Assembly (NCBI GenBank): GCA_900095095.1
Contig: FMBT01000090.1
Span: 1 to 21,126 of the forward strand
Source: Fragilariopsis cylindrus CCMP1102
Lineage: Eukaryota > Bacillariophyta > Bacillariophyceae > Bacillariales > Bacillariaceae
Length of the DNA stretch: 21,126 nucleotides
Direction: 5' to 3'
Each line of letters opens with the position of its first letter. Position 1 is the stretch's first letter. The notes below the pieces were generated by a model, which did no database searches, had not been told where the DNA came from, and saw only the letters and a list, made by a program, of their open reading frames with translations. A program made the translations under genes and the position numbers. Shown in pieces: positions 17,807 through 21,126 of the stretch.

Positions 17807-20800
17807 TTATAGACTTTCACCATCACCGTCGTCTTTATCTCTCTCTTCGTTCGTATCAGCACTATCTTGATCATTATCTTCCTCTGCTTTTTGTAACGCC
17901 GCGAGACTTTGATCAATAGCCCAGTCCGCAGCTAGAGACGCACCTTCTTCTTTCCCTTGGTCTTCTACCTTGGTTTGGTCGGCAATGGCACCCCATATCT
18001 CGGCCTGCTCGAGGGCTTCCTCCTCTTCTTTTAGCCGTTCCTCTCGTCTTTTCCTTCGTTCTTCTATTGTAGCATCATCTACGATCTCTTCTTCCGTATT
18101 ATCGGGTGTACTACTTTCATTGGAACCGACTTCCGCATACCGACTAGCAGCTGCGATGACACCATCCCAGTCACCCTTGTCAACTAAAGTATTGATTTCC
18201 AAACTACGCGTCGATGATGATGCGATGGACTCACTGTCTGTATTTTGCTCTTTGGTATTGTCACCTTCTTCGTGACCGTATGCGTGTCCAGAAAGACCAG
18301 CAGCAGCTTCTGCAACGTTCTCCCAATCTTCATTATTTATTGCCTCCTTGAGCTGAGCTTCATGGTCTTAGCTTCCTCTTCTTCATCCACTTCCATCGGG
18401 GTCTCGAGTACTAGTCCGCTAGTGGCAGCAGCAGCAGCATCATCAAGGGCGGTAGTTTCAGAATTCTCGATCTCTTCCATCCACATATCATCAGCCGGAT
18501 GGCCCGTGTTGTCAACTGCTCCAAACGCTTCTTTGTTCGATTTCTTGTCTGTTACATACGCTTTAGCTTCTCGTTTGGCCGACTTCTGACTTTCCTTCCG
18601 TGCCTTTTGGGCGACCTGTCGTTCTTGCATCGATCGAAGCGTTTCGACTAATTCCTCCTCACGACCACGAAACTGTGTCATCATCTCGTCAACATTATCG
18701 GCTTCCTCCGGAACGACTGCAACAACCAATGCTTCTACCTCATCTCGAATCACGTTCAATTTTCGCGCTTTTGACCTCGTGGAGGCTGTATCGCTAGTGG
18801 CGGTCAAACCCGTTGCTGTGTAAGTCGACGGACTTGTTGTTGTATCAATAGTATGCGATCCCGACAAGTTTGAAGGAGCTGTACCTGTAGAAGAACCTCC
18901 TCCGGATCCTGATACTCCAGAGCTGGTATGTGATCCGGCTGTAGAAGAGACGACCGATCCTGATTCTGAATTTTGTGATGATTGTGCGTCTCCCCGCAAA
19001 GCTTCCTGCGCATCAAATTTCGCTGCTGCTGCAACAACACCTTCCCAATCACCAGCTTCAACGAGAAGATCCAATTCTGCAGCACGTTCTGGATTCAAAG
19101 ATTTTTGTTTCCTTAATACTGACCCACTTTGTTTACTACTGCCATAGGTATCATCATCCACGTAGGCTTGAGAGGCTAGAAGGGCCGCCGTCACACCTAC
19201 TGCAGCCCAATCACCCTTCTGGATAGCATCGTCGAGTTCGGAATAAGTTGAATGTATACTATCTTCTGTTCCAGCATAACTGTGGCCTGGACTAGGACGG
19301 AATGCGGATCCCTGACTGTGTGCTGGACTTAAACTATTTATCGGACTTAAACTTTGAGATGCTGTACTGGTTTGTTCTTGTTCTGCGGAACGGTTCCTTA
19401 TTGGGCTTGCCACTAACGAGGAAGTTTCATCGACCGATTCTTCATTGTGCATTCCCGCTGCAACAATAGCGACACCAGCACTGGCTAATGCTATTGGTGG
19501 GATACTATCCAAACTATTGTCAACCGAGGAACCATCTTGGTTGGAAGACCAACCCGACTCACCCGCAGACGATGCATCGTCGAAAACCATAACCTTAGTA
19601 CCGGGAACTTCGTACAAAGCATTGGATGGTCGTTTCTTCTTTCCAGGACTGCTGCTACCCTTGGTGCTACTGGTGGGGAGACCTTTTTGACTACCATCCT
19701 TGTCATTTTCCGAAGAAGAAGAGGTGACAATTGCTGCAGACGTACCTACGACAGCTACTGCTCCTAGTGCACCGATTCCCGCGGCAGAAGTTGAATCGAC
19801 CGTCAGCTCTGGTGATTGAGCAGGATCTGCACTTATCGAAGAGGGAGTTTTGAATTTTCCTCCACCTTTGTTAAAATCATCATCTCCTGCTCCTGTTGCA
19901 TAGTATGCATCATCCTCAACTATGCTTGTGACTACAGCACCCTGTAATTCACCGGCTCGCTTGATCTCCGCTTCCTCAACGTCTTGCATAAATTCACTAT
20001 CGGCGGCACTACCACCACTAAGGTTACCGCCAGCAGATTGTATTCCTCGACGACGAGCTGCCCCAATGACGAGCAAACCAATGATCAAACCCCCAAGACC
20101 CGCCAATACGATACCTGCTATACCCGCTGGAGAAATTGGAGTGCCGCCCGTCTCTCCGGTAGTCACAGAAACGACAGAATCGGGATTGACTTGATCCAAT
20201 GCAACTTGTAATTGACATTCTCAATAGCTCTATTTAAAGCACTTTGGAATGAATCTTTAACGGCGACTGGATCGACATCATCATTGCTTTGTGAATTATC
20301 TTGTAGCTGACGACGACTCGTTGGGGCTGGGTCATTCGTAACGATGTCCAACTGGATGGAAGCCGTTACCGTTTCACATCCATCATTTGATGAGACGTAG
20401 GATGGACAATCCGTGATAGTGGTACCGTCGATAGTCGTTGGTAAATTAACAATTACAATAGTAGCCACCAAACTTCTACTACTACTACGTTGGTTCACAA
20501 CATACCTAAGACTCCTAATCCTATTAGTAGTCTCTGCTGCGTCGTTAGTGCCCGCATTCATGGAATCTGCGACCTGTTGCGCTAAAATATTCATACTATC
20601 AACTAAATCAGGTTCATAAGACGATGATGGAACATCTTGGATATTACCGTCCGTGATCGCAATTCCGTAATTGACTGTAGCAACCTCCATCGAAATACTC
20701 GTTGGTGCTCTCGAAATAGAAGGAGATGATGGAGCATTCAAGGGTGCTGATGGTGATATAACTGCTGCTGGTGACACACTGGGTTCGGCGTCTGCTGGAT

Positions 20801-21126
20801 TCAATGTCATCCTCGGTACGGAGGAAGGTACATCAGTAGGGAAGGAGATTTTCCAACAATTGGTATAGACGTAACGTCATCATCTTTCACAGTGGGTTCG
20901 ACAGTAGGTTCTTCATTCGGTTCTCTGGTCGGTTCACTCGTTATTGGTTCTTCTGGAGTTGTTGGTGTATCCGTTGGCTTATCCGATAGCTTTCCTCCAG
21001 TAGTTGTTGGCTCATTAGTTGGTTTATCTGTTTGAGGAGGAGTTGGCAAAGGAAAGAAATTTGTTGGTTTATTGGTAGGCTTCGGTGTGACTTCTTCTTC
21101 TTCCTCCGTTGGTTTTCCAGTAGGCT
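17807..21126 (-). CDS. Large single-pass membrane protein with four GDW repeats (right edge partial, frame-broken)
   Basis: The N-terminus lies beyond the right edge; the stop is at 17807. From outside in: a Thr/Pro stalk (KPTNKPTN, EPTREPNEEPTVEPT), an ectodomain with CPS..C..VTASI shared with the left-edge gene, one Gly/Ile/Leu-rich helix at about 20056-20124 closed by ARRRG, and a long Ser/Gly-rich inner part. The inner part has xGDWxxV repeats near 19220, 19050, 18320 and 18170, a VPEEADNVDEMMTQF helical module near 18680, and a Glu/Arg-rich coiled coil (about 17900-18060). Two further weak hydrophobic Ala/Val stretches lie near 19760 and 19470. The frame jumps near 20841, 20219 and 18366; each fits exactly one missing base. 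Receptor-like or scaffold role is inference; no catalytic domain is visible. Confidence 0.7.

Noticed and set aside
18245..20200. Plus-strand open frames opposite the right-edge gene
   Set aside because: Antisense shadows of the GDW-repeat protein, with low-complexity Ser/Ala composition and no domain.
1..21126. tRNA, rRNA, CRISPR or transposase genes
   Set aside because: No tRNA B-box-like GGTTCRANNCC in a cloverleaf setting, no rRNA-like stretch, no spaced direct-repeat array and no transposase or reverse-transcriptase motif was found by eye.

Overview
The window looks like nuclear DNA of a diatom, probably a pennate one. This rests on style and families, not on a marker gene. There are long Asn-, Asp-, Ser- and Gln-rich stretches, PTxSPT-type Thr/Pro stalks, one short GT-AG intron, AT-rich spacers with many microsatellites, and a basic single-pass protein of a type I associate with diatoms. 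There is no bacterial operon layout, rRNA, tRNA, CRISPR array or recognisable transposon.

Layout from left to right. (1) 1-3415, minus: a large single-pass membrane protein with one 175-bp intron, running off the left edge. (2) 3416-6333: AT-rich spacer. (3) 6334-8496, plus: a related protein with signal peptide, EF-hand, Thr/Pro stalk and one membrane helix, broken into about eleven frames. (4) 8754-10514, minus: a GMC-type FAD oxidoreductase broken into seven frames. (5) 11302-12417, plus: an intact HAD phosphatase. (6) 14113-15507, possibly to 15719, plus: a basic, acidic-tailed protein that may be diatom-specific. (7) 15720-17806: spacer with a possible decayed gene. (8) 17807-21126, minus: a second large relative of gene 1, running off the right edge.

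Genes 1, 3 and 8 share a plan: secreted or extracellular part, one membrane helix, Ser/acid-rich cytoplasmic part, and a helical module built around VPxExDxxDxMxxQFxxxExEL. Genes 1 and 8 also carry a repeated xGDWxxVxxAA helix-like motif, at least two copies in gene 1 and four in gene 8. They look like a local paralogous family of receptor-like or cell-surface proteins; I cannot name a function. The metabolic genes between them (GMC oxidase, HAD phosphatase) show no clear link to this family.

The strongest oddity is the reading frames. By hand I count about 22 places where the obvious protein jumps frame. About 19 of them fit exactly one missing base, often in or next to a homopolymer or microsatellite. 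This points to single-base deletion errors in an uncorrected long-read assembly, though real decay or recoding is not excluded. The HAD gene and most of gene 1 are clean, so the effect is uneven.
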